Source of the DNA: an uncultured Chloroflexota bacterium
GTDB lineage: Bacteria; Chloroflexota; Anaerolineae; Aggregatilineales; Phototrophicaceae
Assembly (NCBI GenBank): GCA_937974245.1
Contig: CALJKV010000119.1
Coordinates: 1-31,073, forward strand
Reading direction: 5' to 3'
Length of the DNA: 31,073 bases
Shown here: positions 8,209-17,171 of the stretch, in pieces
Layout of the letters: each line of letters begins with the position of its first letter
How positions within the stretch are numbered: position 1 is the first letter of the stretch
Made by a program: the position numbers and the translations under genes
Notes under the pieces: generated by a model
Database searches by the model: none
The model's input: the letters and a program-made list of their open reading frames with translations, nothing else
What the model was told of the DNA's origin: nothing

Positions 8209-10584
8209 TTAAAACAGCCCGATGAGAATCTCTTGACCGCCGCGCCGGGGGCGGAACAGCTTGAAGTCGCTGGTCGCACCAGGGGGCAGCAGGGGAATGG
8301 CAACGGTGTCTACGGGTATGAGGCGGCGGTTGGTCAGCGCCCACAGCGGGCGTCCTGGTTGGAGACAGATAGCGGCGGCGGGATTGATGCGGGAAATGAG
8401 CTTTTCCCCGTTGGTGCTGAGAGGCATCACCGGAATGTCACTGGATAGCACGCGCTGAGCGTACCCGGCGGCGGTGGCAATGACGATTTCCTGTGGTTCA
8501 GCCAGGTAGAATGCGCCGATAAGGTCGCTGGCTGGGGGCAGTTGGAAGAGTCGTGCTTCCAGAGGAGAGAGGTCACGGGCCGTGACCCGCACCGCCCGCC
8601 CGGCATGGCTGATGGCGACGATCTCCCCGTTTCCACTCCCATTCACGCCCAGCAGCGCTGCCGGGTAGCCTCTGCCGCGCTCCATCTGGTAGGGTATGGG
8701 CTGGCCGAGCCGCGTGAGCAGCGCCTCAGCAGGGATGGCACGGGCGTATCCCCGTGTGTTGAGTGTGACGATGCTCGTCGCCCCTTCCAGTGACGACCAG
8801 GCGGCCAGGGCGCAAATCGTCTCCTGTCCGAAGCTGTCGTGCTGGAAGCCTTCGAGCCGCGCCAGGTCAACATTGGTGGCGAAGAGGTCGCTCAATTCGC
8901 CCGCCGTGCGTGTGAGGTAGCGGTACTCGGTGGTCATCAGTACGACGCGCTCATCCGGCGCGAAGGCCGCTACCGGTGCGGTCACATTGTCCGGCATCCC
9001 GGCAGCATCCAGAGCGTGTTCCGCCCCGTTCAAGTGGGGTACAGCCGCCAACTGACCACTGGATAGCCCCACCAAGATGACCGGGGCTTGCTGGTTATGG
9101 GTATCGCCACGTTCGCGGAGGTCAACCAGTTTTTTTATGAGGGCGATATCCACCACCGGAACACCACCTTGGGTGGTGCTGTTAAGGTAGTCGCCGCCAC
9201 GCCGCGAGTCGGGCGTATAGACAGGCAGATCGAGTTCGCCGCTTTCGACCTGGTGGGCGATGATGCCCAGCCCGGCCGTGACGCTGCCGAAGGCATCCAG
9301 TTCGCGTACTTTGTCCGCCCCAAACCGTGTTTCCAGCAGGTCAATGAAGGCCGGGATTTGCGACGAGCCGCCGGTGCGGATGACCGCGTCTATCTGGTCG
9401 GGCGTGAGTCCGGCTTCATCCAGCACGGAGTCTAAACGTTCGCTGATCGCCCGGATGTCGCTCCGTATCAGGCGCTCGAACTCGGCGCGGGTGAGCATGT
9501 CACGCACGCTGAAGCCGGGGCCATCGAATTTAATCGCGGTGTGCGTCTGCGCGGAGAGCGTCCGCTTGACCGTTTCGGCCAGATCGTACATTTTCAGCCC
9601 GTAGTGGCTGGTGATGAGGTTGACGAGTGCCCGAAGTTTGAGCGGTTGACGGGAGGTGCGTTCAATCTGCTGGAGTTTTTCCAGGCTTTCGGTGCGCTGC
9701 AGGAGCATGAGTTCCTGCCAGTTAGAGAAGGCCTCGTAGTAGCTGCTCGGCACGGGGAGCTCCTGGTTTGCCAGCCGGTAGGTGCCGCCTTCACCAAAGT
9801 GGGGTGGCAGCTTGGCACGGACAATCTTTCTATCGAAGATATCCCCGGCGATAGGGATACCACCTGTCGCCAGCACCCGGCGTGTTTTCGGATTCCCCAA
9901 CCGTAAAACGCTGATGTCAAGTGTGCCACCGCCAAAGTCGAAGATCAGCACATGCTGTTCACCGCCGATGGTTGTCTCGTAGTAGTGGGCAGCGGCAATC
10001 GGTTCGTATTGCAGGTAGACGCGCTTGAATCCAGCGCGGAAGGCGGCTTGCAGCAGCCGCTCACGGGCGAGGTCGTTGTGTACCGGGTCATCGCTGAAGC
10101 GCACTGGACGCCCCAGCACAATCGAATCTACCTCGCTATCCAGGAAGGCCTGGGCGCGCTGGCGGGCGGTATACAGGTAAATGGCGATGATGTCTTCCAG
10201 GTAGTAGTAGTGCGAACCGATGATCGTCCCCAGGTAGCTGGTGGATGACAGCCCCATCTTGAAGGAAAGGAACAACCGCCCCGGCGAGTAGATGTCTTTT
10301 TCGATGAAAACGTCACGAATAAACGTGCCGATCTCGCCGAAAGTGAGTTCAATGTCGCCCACGCGCACCCGTTCATAACGTGATGGGCGGTTGAGGTTCT
10401 GTTCGTAATAGGTATTGACGGCATCTCTGCCGATGTAGACTGCCCGGTCATTGGTGATGTACAGGGCGCTGCGGGCAACGTGCGGGTTGGCGTTCATGGG
10501 GTCAAGCGGGATGAGACGCAGCGCCCCGCCATCGTAGACCGCCATGCCGGAATTGGTTGTGCCGAAGTCCATGCCGATAATCAT
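8209..10584 (-). CDS. Hsp70-family ATPase with C-terminal gyrase-A-like beta-pinwheel, 791 aa
   Basis: Residues 1-445 are an Hsp70/actin-type nucleotide-binding domain close to YegD: phosphate-1 loop MDFGTTNSGMAVYDGG (5-20), YEPIAAAHYY (193-202), phosphate-2 loop FDFGGGTLDISVL (215-227) and adenosine motif IRTGGSSQIPAF (402-413). The usual peptide-binding domain of DnaK is absent. From about 500 on, five roughly 50-residue beta units recur: ERVVLMTTEYRYLTRTAGEL (545-564), TSIVTLNTRGYARAIPAEAL (603-622), GEIVAISHAGRAVRVTARDL (653-672), EIVIATAAGYAQRVLSSDIP (699-718) and PLWALTNRRLIPVD (746-759). The hydrophobic strand, G-x-[A/V]-x-R strand and spacing are those of DNA gyrase A C-terminal repeats. 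The nucleotide-binding call is firm; the pinwheel is a pattern reading. A role is not known. The 2TM gene follows. Confidence 0.85.
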   Translation of the reverse strand: MIIGMDFGTTNSGMAVYDGGALRLIPLDPMNANPHVARSALYITNDRAVYIGRDAVNTYYEQNLNRPSRYERVRVGDIELTFGEIGTFIRDVFIEKDIYSPGRLFLSFKMGLSSTSYLGTIIGSHYYYLEDIIAIYLYTARQRAQAFLDSEVDSIVLGRPVRFSDDPVHNDLARERLLQAAFRAGFKRVYLQYEPIAAAHYYETTIGGEQHVLIFDFGGGTLDISVLRLGNPKTRRVLATGGIPIAGDIFDRKIVRAKLPPHFGEGGTYRLANQELPVPSSYYEAFSNWQELMLLQRTESLEKLQQIERTSRQPLKLRALVNLITSHYGLKMYDLAETVKRTLSAQTHTAIKFDGPGFSVRDMLTRAEFERLIRSDIRAISERLDSVLDEAGLTPDQIDAVIRTGGSSQIPAFIDLLETRFGADKVRELDAFGSVTAGLGIIAHQVESGELDLPVYTPDSRRGGDYLNSTTQGGVPVVDIALIKKLVDLRERGDTHNQQAPVILVGLSSGQLAAVPHLNGAEHALDAAGMPDNVTAPVAAFAPDERVVLMTTEYRYLTRTAGELSDLFATNVDLARLEGFQHDSFGQETICALAAWSSLEGATSIVTLNTRGYARAIPAEALLTRLGQPIPYQMERGRGYPAALLGVNGSGNGEIVAISHAGRAVRVTARDLSPLEARLFQLPPASDLIGAFYLAEPQEIVIATAAGYAQRVLSSDIPVMPLSTNGEKLISRINPAAAICLQPGRPLWALTNRRLIPVDTVAIPLLPPGATSDFKLFRPRRGGQEILIGLF

Positions 10585-10725
10585 GTCGTCTGTCCTCTGT
10601 CCTGGTCACAGGGGGACGGGTTAGTGTACAGGAGGTCAGAACAGAACACAAGAGTTCATATTAGGGTATCAATCATGCTCTATCGGCTACATGGGCGGTC
10701 TTTACGCTCCATCCATGATGGCTTG

Positions 10726-10734
10726 TGCTACAAT
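10726..10734 (+). promoter_or_regulatory. Candidate extended -10 promoter for the solute-binding protein gene
   Basis: TGCTACAAT is an extended -10 element (TG-N-TACAAT) without a clear -35 box. It would give a leader of about 75 bases before the ATG at 10815. It lies in the 230-base gap between the divergent Hsp70 and solute-binding genes. This is inference from sequence only. Confidence 0.4.
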
Positions 10735-10814
10735 TTACACATCATTGGATTCCTGCGAAAAAACAGTTCAATTTGACAATAAATCACAGAACCCAAAAAC
10801 CGGAGAAATTGACT

Positions 10815-12101
10815 ATGAAAATCAAGAAACTCATCATGGTGGCTTTCATGCTCGCAATTATGATTGGGTATCAGGCACAGGCCACACCTGCAGCGTTATT
10901 GGCAAATGCAGCATGGCAACAGGATGACAATACATTTGTAATTTGGGGACCTTCGGGGCTGGAACTTGATGCTTATATAACCCTGACGTTTCAAGAACGC
11001 CACCCGGATATCAATATCGTTATCACTGACCAGGGGTGGGATGAGTCGCTTCGGCAGAATTTGCAGAATGCGATTCTGATGGGAAGCCCCCCTGATGTTG
11101 TGATTGGCGAGAATTATTTTCGGGCTTTTGCAGCCGATGGTAAACTGCTACCCCTGGATGACATTCTTGCAAAATATCAAGATGACATCATACCCGCCAC
11201 CTATGAGGGCGCTACTTATGATGGGGTTGTTTATGCCGTTCCGATGTTTACCGGAGTCTTCGCATTTGAGCGAAACTGTCTCGTCATTGAAGCCGCCGGT
11301 TTGGATTGTGATAATCCACCGCAATACTGGGATGAACTGCTCACTGAAGCCGCCGCTATACGGGATGCGGGCGCCGGAGACTATTTTGGCTACACTTTGC
11401 AGGGACCGGGTGGGACAGCTGTTGGTTCGGCCTTCCGCATCGCGGTGTATCAGGCCCAGTTAGATGCCCTTCCGTGCGCGAACGAAGCCTGCACTATCCC
11501 GGACTTTAACAACCCGGACGTGATCCCTGTTTATGAAATGCTGCGTCAAATCACGGCGTACACCCCGCCAGGGTTGATTGATAATACCAACGAAACGCAG
11601 GTCTATGAGGCACTGTTCCGGGGGATTTCCGCTTTCCAGATTGCCGGGAGCTGGCATGTGGGTTGGGCGGAGATCGCCGGATGCGATACGTGTCGTTATT
11701 CCAGTATTCCTGTTCCGCGTGAAGGGCATTCGGCTAACCTGCTGGTCGGTAATGTGCTGTATGCTGCGCCAAGCGGGGGGCGTCATCCAGAATTAGCCAA
11801 AGAATGGCTGGAGATTCTGATAACGACAGGCGCGCAGGAGCGGGTATTCACGGAGTTGGGACGTCTCCCAGTACGGCGTTCAGTGCTAAGCAGTATTCAG
11901 GAGTCAGTAGACCCGGCAACGGCGACCTTTATTGATGAGTTGTTATACAACGAGAATTTGACGGTTCTCCCACAATGGGAGGATCATCCAAAGGAAACCT
12001 GGGCCATTTATAACGAACTGCTCACGGCGGTCTTGAAGACTGATCGCCCCATTCCTGAAATTATGGCGGAGGCGCAGGCTGCTATCGAGGCACTGCGCTA
12101 G
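10815..12101 (+). CDS. Extracellular solute-binding protein (family 1, sugar type), 428 aa
   Basis: An in-frame ATG exists at 10725, but GGAG stands ten bases before the ATG at 10815, after which a proper signal peptide begins (MKIKKLIMVAFMLAIMIGYQ, cut near AQA-T). There is no lipobox cysteine, so the protein should be free in the exported space. Landmarks of family 1 binding proteins are visible: ERHPDINIVITDQGW, GSPPDVVIGENYFRAFAADG, LPLDDILAKY, YDGVVYAVPMFTGVFAF, a lobe-2 stretch FRGISAFQIAGSWHVGW, and a late HPELAKEWLEILIT. The ligand cannot be read from this. No permease or ATPase gene is beside it. Instead a sensor kinase starts 22 bases downstream, so a sensing role, alone or besides transport, is plausible. 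This gene and the next are visibly richer in A/T than their neighbours. Confidence 0.87.
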   Translation: MKIKKLIMVAFMLAIMIGYQAQATPAALLANAAWQQDDNTFVIWGPSGLELDAYITLTFQERHPDINIVITDQGWDESLRQNLQNAILMGSPPDVVIGENYFRAFAADGKLLPLDDILAKYQDDIIPATYEGATYDGVVYAVPMFTGVFAFERNCLVIEAAGLDCDNPPQYWDELLTEAAAIRDAGAGDYFGYTLQGPGGTAVGSAFRIAVYQAQLDALPCANEACTIPDFNNPDVIPVYEMLRQITAYTPPGLIDNTNETQVYEALFRGISAFQIAGSWHVGWAEIAGCDTCRYSSIPVPREGHSANLLVGNVLYAAPSGGRHPELAKEWLEILITTGAQERVFTELGRLPVRRSVLSSIQESVDPATATFIDELLYNENLTVLPQWEDHPKETWAIYNELLTAVLKTDRPIPEIMAEAQAAIEALR

Positions 12102-12123
12102 GCTTATCAAGCGACAAAATTCA

Positions 12124-14139
12124 ATGCCACTCGTCGAAAAGTCACTTGCGTCAATTCAAGCACGATTGTTAGCGGTGTTCCTCATCACCACGCTGCTTGC
12201 GGTATCTATTGTCTTTGCTTTCAACCAATGGCTGCGGGTGCAGCTCCTGGCAGAGGCGGATAATGCTCTGCTGGTCAGTGCTGCTCAAATAGCGGATAGG
12301 ATTGATGAATTCCACCGGAGCAATCGAAAAGCTCTGAGCGTGGGATCAAGGCTCCATGATCTCATTTATTTCCTTCGAGCTGATGAAGTGACGCGCAGTG
12401 ATCCCGTTCTTCGCGAACGTACGCGAATCATACTCGATTCGATTGAGATGGTACCCTGGGATGAGTATTACGTCCTGTCACAGGCAATCCTGGATCGGAA
12501 TGGGCGGAACATTTTGGATACCGCGCCGGACAATATTGAAGCAGACGAATCGCAGCAAGAATACTTTCGGGCGGCGTTATTGGGCGGATCTGTCACTATC
12601 TCGCCCATTCAGTATCGTCCAGACCTCGGCGGCATCTATTTTTACTATGCGGTCCCGCTTCGGGAATATGAGGCACCCACTACTATTATCGGGGTGCTTC
12701 GAATTCAATTTTCGATTGCAAACATTCAAAATATTATTTTTGACAATGTGCGCGGATCAGATTTGAATGTCGCCGTATTCGACGAGAACTATGTGCGCAT
12801 TGCCGATAACCAGCATGAAGAGCTTCTCTTTCGGAGTATCGCCGGCTTTTCCCCGGAAGAAATTACGGCGCTCAGAAACGAGTATGCTTTACCCCCACTA
12901 CGCGATGAGGATGTGAGTGTTCCGGTACCTGGCCTGGCTGATGCACTCTCCAATACGCGCCGGGAAAAGATCGTATCCGGTTACACGACCCCGGGTTCGG
13001 ATGGAGAGGAACGCCTGGCGATCATCAGGCTTGAAACCGTACCCTGGTACCTGGTGATGTCCCAGCCAGCCAGTCAGTATTATCAAACGGTACAGCGGCA
13101 GACAGCGGGTATTCTTATTCTCGCAATTTCACTGACGTTCGTTGCGTTACTGGCATCCTACCTGATATCCGAACGCATTACGAAGCCTATCCGCGCCCTC
13201 ACGGCAGTTGCAGAACAGGTTGCTGAAGGCCAACTGCATATCAAAGCCCCGATCACATCCAGGGATGAGGTAGGGACACTTGCCAAAACCTTCAACATGA
13301 TGACAACTGAATTAGAGTTAGCCCACGCGACTCTGGAAGAGCGGGTTCAGCAGCGGACACAAGAGTTATCCAACGCCAATGAAAGACTCACATATGAGAT
13401 CGCTGAACGTAAACGGTATGAACAACAAGTACTTGAACTGGCTTTGGAGCAGGAACGCAGGCGTATCTTATCGGAATTCATTCTGAAAGCATCTCACGAA
13501 TTCAAGACGCCACTTTCCATCATCAACATGAATTCGTATATGGCGAGGCGGTTATTGCCTGATGATAAACACCGTCACGTTGACACAATAGAGAAACAGG
13601 TCAGCTATATTGATGGTCTCGTCAATCGAATGGTGTTATTGTCAAGACTAGATGGCGAAGTGTCAACGCCGCTTCAATATGTGCCGGTGGATACATTCAT
13701 GAGACACATCTATGCCAGAGAGGTGGAGGTATTCCAGGAAAAGAACGCATCAGTTGATTTGGACCTGCAGGCTAAGGATGTATGGATCTATGCTGACTCT
13801 GATCTGATGTTTGTCGCGGTTCAGAATATTCTGGAAAATGCCCTCAAAAACTCAAACGATCCGGTTGAAATTTCGATTAAGACTCGTACCCATAATGGGA
13901 CGGTCTCCATTGTGATTGCGGATCATGGAATCGGCATCCCGGAAGACTTGCAACCACATGTTTTTGAGAGTTTTTTCCGTGCTGACAAAGCACATAGCAC
14001 CCGGGGTTTCGGTTTGGGATTGCCGATTGCAAAACGTATTATTGAGAATGTTGGCGGGATAATTGGCCTCGAAAGTGAAGTCGGCAAAGGAACGACCATC
14101 ACGATTACGCTGAGCGCCAAAGAGAAACCCCGGGCTTAA
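12124..14139 (+). CDS. Membrane histidine kinase with dCache sensor and HAMP, 671 aa
   Basis: Order of parts: TM1 (about 13-32); an extracytoplasmic dCache-type sensor (35-325), with YVLSQAILDRNGRNILDTAP and GGIYFYYAVPLREYE typical of Cache folds; TM2 (about 330-350); HAMP (RITKPIRALTAVAEQVAEGQ); a coiled coil (ELEERVQQRTQEL-like, 395-445); HisKA with phospho-acceptor H458 in KASHEFKTPLSII; and an HATPase_c domain with N-box NILENALKNS, G1 DHGIGIP and G2 GFGLGLPI. The H-box carries F-K-T in place of the usual L-R-T, which is tolerated. No good ribosome site is seen, so translation may be coupled to the solute-binding gene 22 bases upstream. Partners for the phosphoryl group may be the hybrid encoded at 17172. 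Confidence 0.9.
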   Translation: MPLVEKSLASIQARLLAVFLITTLLAVSIVFAFNQWLRVQLLAEADNALLVSAAQIADRIDEFHRSNRKALSVGSRLHDLIYFLRADEVTRSDPVLRERTRIILDSIEMVPWDEYYVLSQAILDRNGRNILDTAPDNIEADESQQEYFRAALLGGSVTISPIQYRPDLGGIYFYYAVPLREYEAPTTIIGVLRIQFSIANIQNIIFDNVRGSDLNVAVFDENYVRIADNQHEELLFRSIAGFSPEEITALRNEYALPPLRDEDVSVPVPGLADALSNTRREKIVSGYTTPGSDGEERLAIIRLETVPWYLVMSQPASQYYQTVQRQTAGILILAISLTFVALLASYLISERITKPIRALTAVAEQVAEGQLHIKAPITSRDEVGTLAKTFNMMTTELELAHATLEERVQQRTQELSNANERLTYEIAERKRYEQQVLELALEQERRRILSEFILKASHEFKTPLSIINMNSYMARRLLPDDKHRHVDTIEKQVSYIDGLVNRMVLLSRLDGEVSTPLQYVPVDTFMRHIYAREVEVFQEKNASVDLDLQAKDVWIYADSDLMFVAVQNILENALKNSNDPVEISIKTRTHNGTVSIVIADHGIGIPEDLQPHVFESFFRADKAHSTRGFGLGLPIAKRIIENVGGIIGLESEVGKGTTITITLSAKEKPRA

Positions 14140-14204
14140 TGTCTCTCCGTAAAATCCCCTTGTTACTTTCCCGTACTTCTACCAGCTGGCACATAATTAT
14201 GCAG

Positions 14205-14238
14205 ATTTTCATGAACTATTCACAAAATCCATGAAAAT
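14205..14238. promoter_or_regulatory. Inverted repeat upstream of the multi-PAS kinase gene
   Basis: ATTTTCATG (14205-14213) and CATGAAAAT (14230-14238) are perfect reverse complements with a 16-base spacer, in the 194-base gap between two kinase genes. It could be a two-site operator or an RNA hairpin. It is not followed by a T-run, so a terminator is unlikely. Confidence 0.35.
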
Positions 14239-14333
14239 ATCAAACATTCCCGACATGACAGTTCTTAAAAACCAGCACACAATAGAGTCATTACGCGTTG
14301 GCTAACTTGCCTCCTCGGTAGAACGAAAGAATA

Positions 14334-17168
14334 ATGACTCCAAAACAAATACTCTCAACACTTCATCAACAGATTCATGTTTTGCAAGATCAGCTTGATG
14401 AGAAATCACTGGAACTGGCGCGGGCGGTGGAACGCATTAGCGATCTCGAAGCCCGCCAGAACATCCCCGACGATCAATACCGTCTGATGTTTGAGGCCAA
14501 CCATGCGGTTAAACTATTGATGGACTCGGAGACCGGTTCGATTATTGATGCCAATCCAGCTGCTTGTCGTTTCTATGGCTATGATAAGATCGCGCTACTC
14601 GGCATGAAGATCACCGATCTCAGCATTTCACCTGCTGAAGTCGCCCACCTTAACAACCATGAAGCATATTCTGGGCAGCAGTGGGTCTTTCATGTCCGTC
14701 ATCGCCTCGCAAATGGGGATATCCGCGATGTTGAGGTTTTTGTTAGTCCTATCCATGTCAACGGACGCAGCTTCCTGTATTCAACTATTCATGACATCAC
14801 CAAGCGCAAACTGGAAGAAACTGAGCTGCGCCTGTTGTGGCACGCTGTCAACCAGAGCGCCAACAGCATCCTTATTACCGATGCGACGGGCCGCATTGAA
14901 TACGTCAACCCATACTTCACCCAATTGACGGGTTACACGCTGGAAGAAGTCATCGGCCAGAACCCACGTATTCTGAAGTCAGGTCACACTGAGGCCCGTG
15001 AATACAGAAAACTGTGGGATACAATCACATCCGGACGCGAGTGGGTTGGGGAATTTCACAACCAGAAGAAGAATGGGGATCTTTACTGGGAGCGGGCCAG
15101 GATTGCTCCGGTCACGAATGCGGACGGCGAAATCACCCATTTTGTCGCCATCAAGGAAGACATTACCGACCAGAAAAAAGCATGGGAAGACCTTGCGCAA
15201 AAGGAGTACACCCTCCGGCGCTCACAAGCGATCGCGCACGTTGGTGACTGGACATGGGAGACGAAACCCAATATTGTCCATTGGTCAGATGAAATGTACC
15301 GTATTTTTGGTGTGGATCGGGATAAATTCACAGGCGATTTGAGTGCGGTTATTGACCAGACGATTCATCCAGATGACCGTGATAAAGTGCTTGCCTCCAA
15401 CCAGGCGGTTGTTGAAGAGGGCAAACCCAATGGGATGGAATACCGGGTCGTCTGGTCTGATGGCTCCGTCCGGTACGTCTGGGCGCAGCCCGGAGAAAAG
15501 ATTCTTGACGCCAAAAACAACATTATATCATTATCCGGCATTGTGCAGGACATTACCGAACGCAAACAGGCTGAAATCCAGATTTACGAAGCGGAGCGCT
15601 TTGCCCGCGCTACCGTCAATGCACTCTCCGTACATATCGCTATCCTGGATGAAACGGGTGTTATCCTGGCGGTCAATGATGCCTGGACGCGCTTTGCAGA
15701 ACGAAATAATGCCAAACTGGATGCTGTCGGGGTTGGCATAAATTACCTGACGGTACTTGAAACTATTGACCCGACCGGTGAGGATGCAGACACCGCCCTT
15801 GCTGCGTTAACCGGTATCCAACAGGCGCTGAGGGGCGAAATCGAGACTTTTTCACTGGAATACCCCTGCCATGCGCCGGATGAACAACGCTGGTTTAACA
15901 TCAGTGTGACGCGTTTTGCCGGTAACGGGCCAACCCGACTGGTTGTCGCTCATAAAAATGTCACCGAACGCGTACTGGCCCAGCAGCAGCTGGCTGATGC
16001 GAACGCCCAGCTTGAGGAACAGGTTGCGGAGCGCACGAAAGAACTGTTGCGCTTGAATGACCGTATGAGCGCCGTACTGAACAATGTCAGTAACCCTGTG
16101 CTCCTGGTCAGTGCCGATGGCAGCATTGATGTGACTAACCCGATATTGAACCGTGTATTAGGGTACCAGATGGATGAACTCTTTGACCAGAGCCTGTGGC
16201 GCATCTTTGAAACGACTTATCGCCCGGCTTTGATGGATTTGTTCCAGACCATGGATGAATATACCCCGCTCGGCCCGATCCAGACCCAGCTCGTCACCAA
16301 ATCCGGCACGACATTCGATGCTGAAGTGTCCTTTACTAAGGTACCCGGCAATCGCGGACATGTGGTGTGTACGCTTTACAATATCTCCCATTTGAAAGAG
16401 ATGGAACGCATCAAAGATGAGTTCATCTCGATGGTCAGCCACGAACTCCGCACGCCAATCACCTCAATCATGCTGAGTGCCAGCACCTTGCAGCGCCATT
16501 TTGACCACATGACCGATGACAAAAAGCTGCAAAAAATGGCTCGGATTACCGAGCAGGCGCAGGCGTTGGCCGACTTTGTAACCTCCATCCTGGATGTGTC
16601 ACGGTTTGACGCCCGTCAGGGCAAACGCGGCCAGGAAACCGTCAATGTTTCCCAGGCGCTGGAGAATGTGGTTTCGGAACTTGCAGAGCAGGCAGAGTCC
16701 AGACACCAGCATATCCAGGTCGAGGTTGTCAGTGGTGGTCTCACGGTTATGGGTGAGTATTCCGATCTGATACAGGTGTGGCGCAATCTACTAAATAACG
16801 CGATTAAATATACGCCCGACGGTGGCAGTATCCGGGCAGTGCTGTATGGCGCTGGCTCTATACATCAATACCAGGCGGCAGGCCTGAATGGCTTTCGAGA
16901 TCGCATGCCCGCCGATATCTATTCCGGTCGCTATCTCATCGGCCTGGTTGAGGATACCGGGCATGGTATCCGGCTAGAAGATTTACCGCATTTGTTCACC
17001 CGCTTCTTCCGGGGGTGGGCGACAGGGACGAGTATCACAGGCAGTGGCTTGGGCTTATCGCTTGTTCGTGACCTTTTGCGGCTTTATGGTGGTGATATTG
17101 CGGTCAGCAGTACGTTGAACATCGAGACAACTTTCTGCTTCTGGCTGCCAGTGAATGAGGGGGAATAA
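14334..17168 (+). CDS. Cytoplasmic histidine kinase with five PAS domains, 944 aa
   Basis: No signal peptide or membrane helix is present. A short coiled coil (about 8-42) leads into PAS1 (46-158), PAS2 (168-282, with ITDATGRIEYVNPYFTQLTG), PAS3 (295-412, PAS_3-like, IHPDDRDKVLAS), PAS4 (424-546, with AILDETGVILAVNDAW) and PAS5 (577-690), with a coiled coil at 546-575. HisKA follows, with H703 in SMVSHELRTPITSI. The HATPase_c domain has N-box WRNLLNNAIKYTPDGG, G1 VEDTGHGI and G2 GSGLGLSLV. DIT(K/E)RK motifs mark the ends of PAS1 and PAS3, with DITDQKK closing PAS2. PAS2 with its PAC extension could hold a small ligand, but no heme or flavin motif is recognisable. The hybrid gene begins three bases after the stop, so the pair is an operon. 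Confidence 0.92.
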   Translation: MTPKQILSTLHQQIHVLQDQLDEKSLELARAVERISDLEARQNIPDDQYRLMFEANHAVKLLMDSETGSIIDANPAACRFYGYDKIALLGMKITDLSISPAEVAHLNNHEAYSGQQWVFHVRHRLANGDIRDVEVFVSPIHVNGRSFLYSTIHDITKRKLEETELRLLWHAVNQSANSILITDATGRIEYVNPYFTQLTGYTLEEVIGQNPRILKSGHTEAREYRKLWDTITSGREWVGEFHNQKKNGDLYWERARIAPVTNADGEITHFVAIKEDITDQKKAWEDLAQKEYTLRRSQAIAHVGDWTWETKPNIVHWSDEMYRIFGVDRDKFTGDLSAVIDQTIHPDDRDKVLASNQAVVEEGKPNGMEYRVVWSDGSVRYVWAQPGEKILDAKNNIISLSGIVQDITERKQAEIQIYEAERFARATVNALSVHIAILDETGVILAVNDAWTRFAERNNAKLDAVGVGINYLTVLETIDPTGEDADTALAALTGIQQALRGEIETFSLEYPCHAPDEQRWFNISVTRFAGNGPTRLVVAHKNVTERVLAQQQLADANAQLEEQVAERTKELLRLNDRMSAVLNNVSNPVLLVSADGSIDVTNPILNRVLGYQMDELFDQSLWRIFETTYRPALMDLFQTMDEYTPLGPIQTQLVTKSGTTFDAEVSFTKVPGNRGHVVCTLYNISHLKEMERIKDEFISMVSHELRTPITSIMLSASTLQRHFDHMTDDKKLQKMARITEQAQALADFVTSILDVSRFDARQGKRGQETVNVSQALENVVSELAEQAESRHQHIQVEVVSGGLTVMGEYSDLIQVWRNLLNNAIKYTPDGGSIRAVLYGAGSIHQYQAAGLNGFRDRMPADIYSGRYLIGLVEDTGHGIRLEDLPHLFTRFFRGWATGTSITGSGLGLSLVRDLLRLYGGDIAVSSTLNIETTFCFWLPVNEGE

Positions 17169-17171
17169 CCC

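Noticed and set aside
10585..10814. In-frame upstream ATG at 10725 for the solute-binding protein
   Set aside because: The longer form would put 30 polar and charged residues ahead of the signal peptide, and the ribosome site fits the ATG at 10815.
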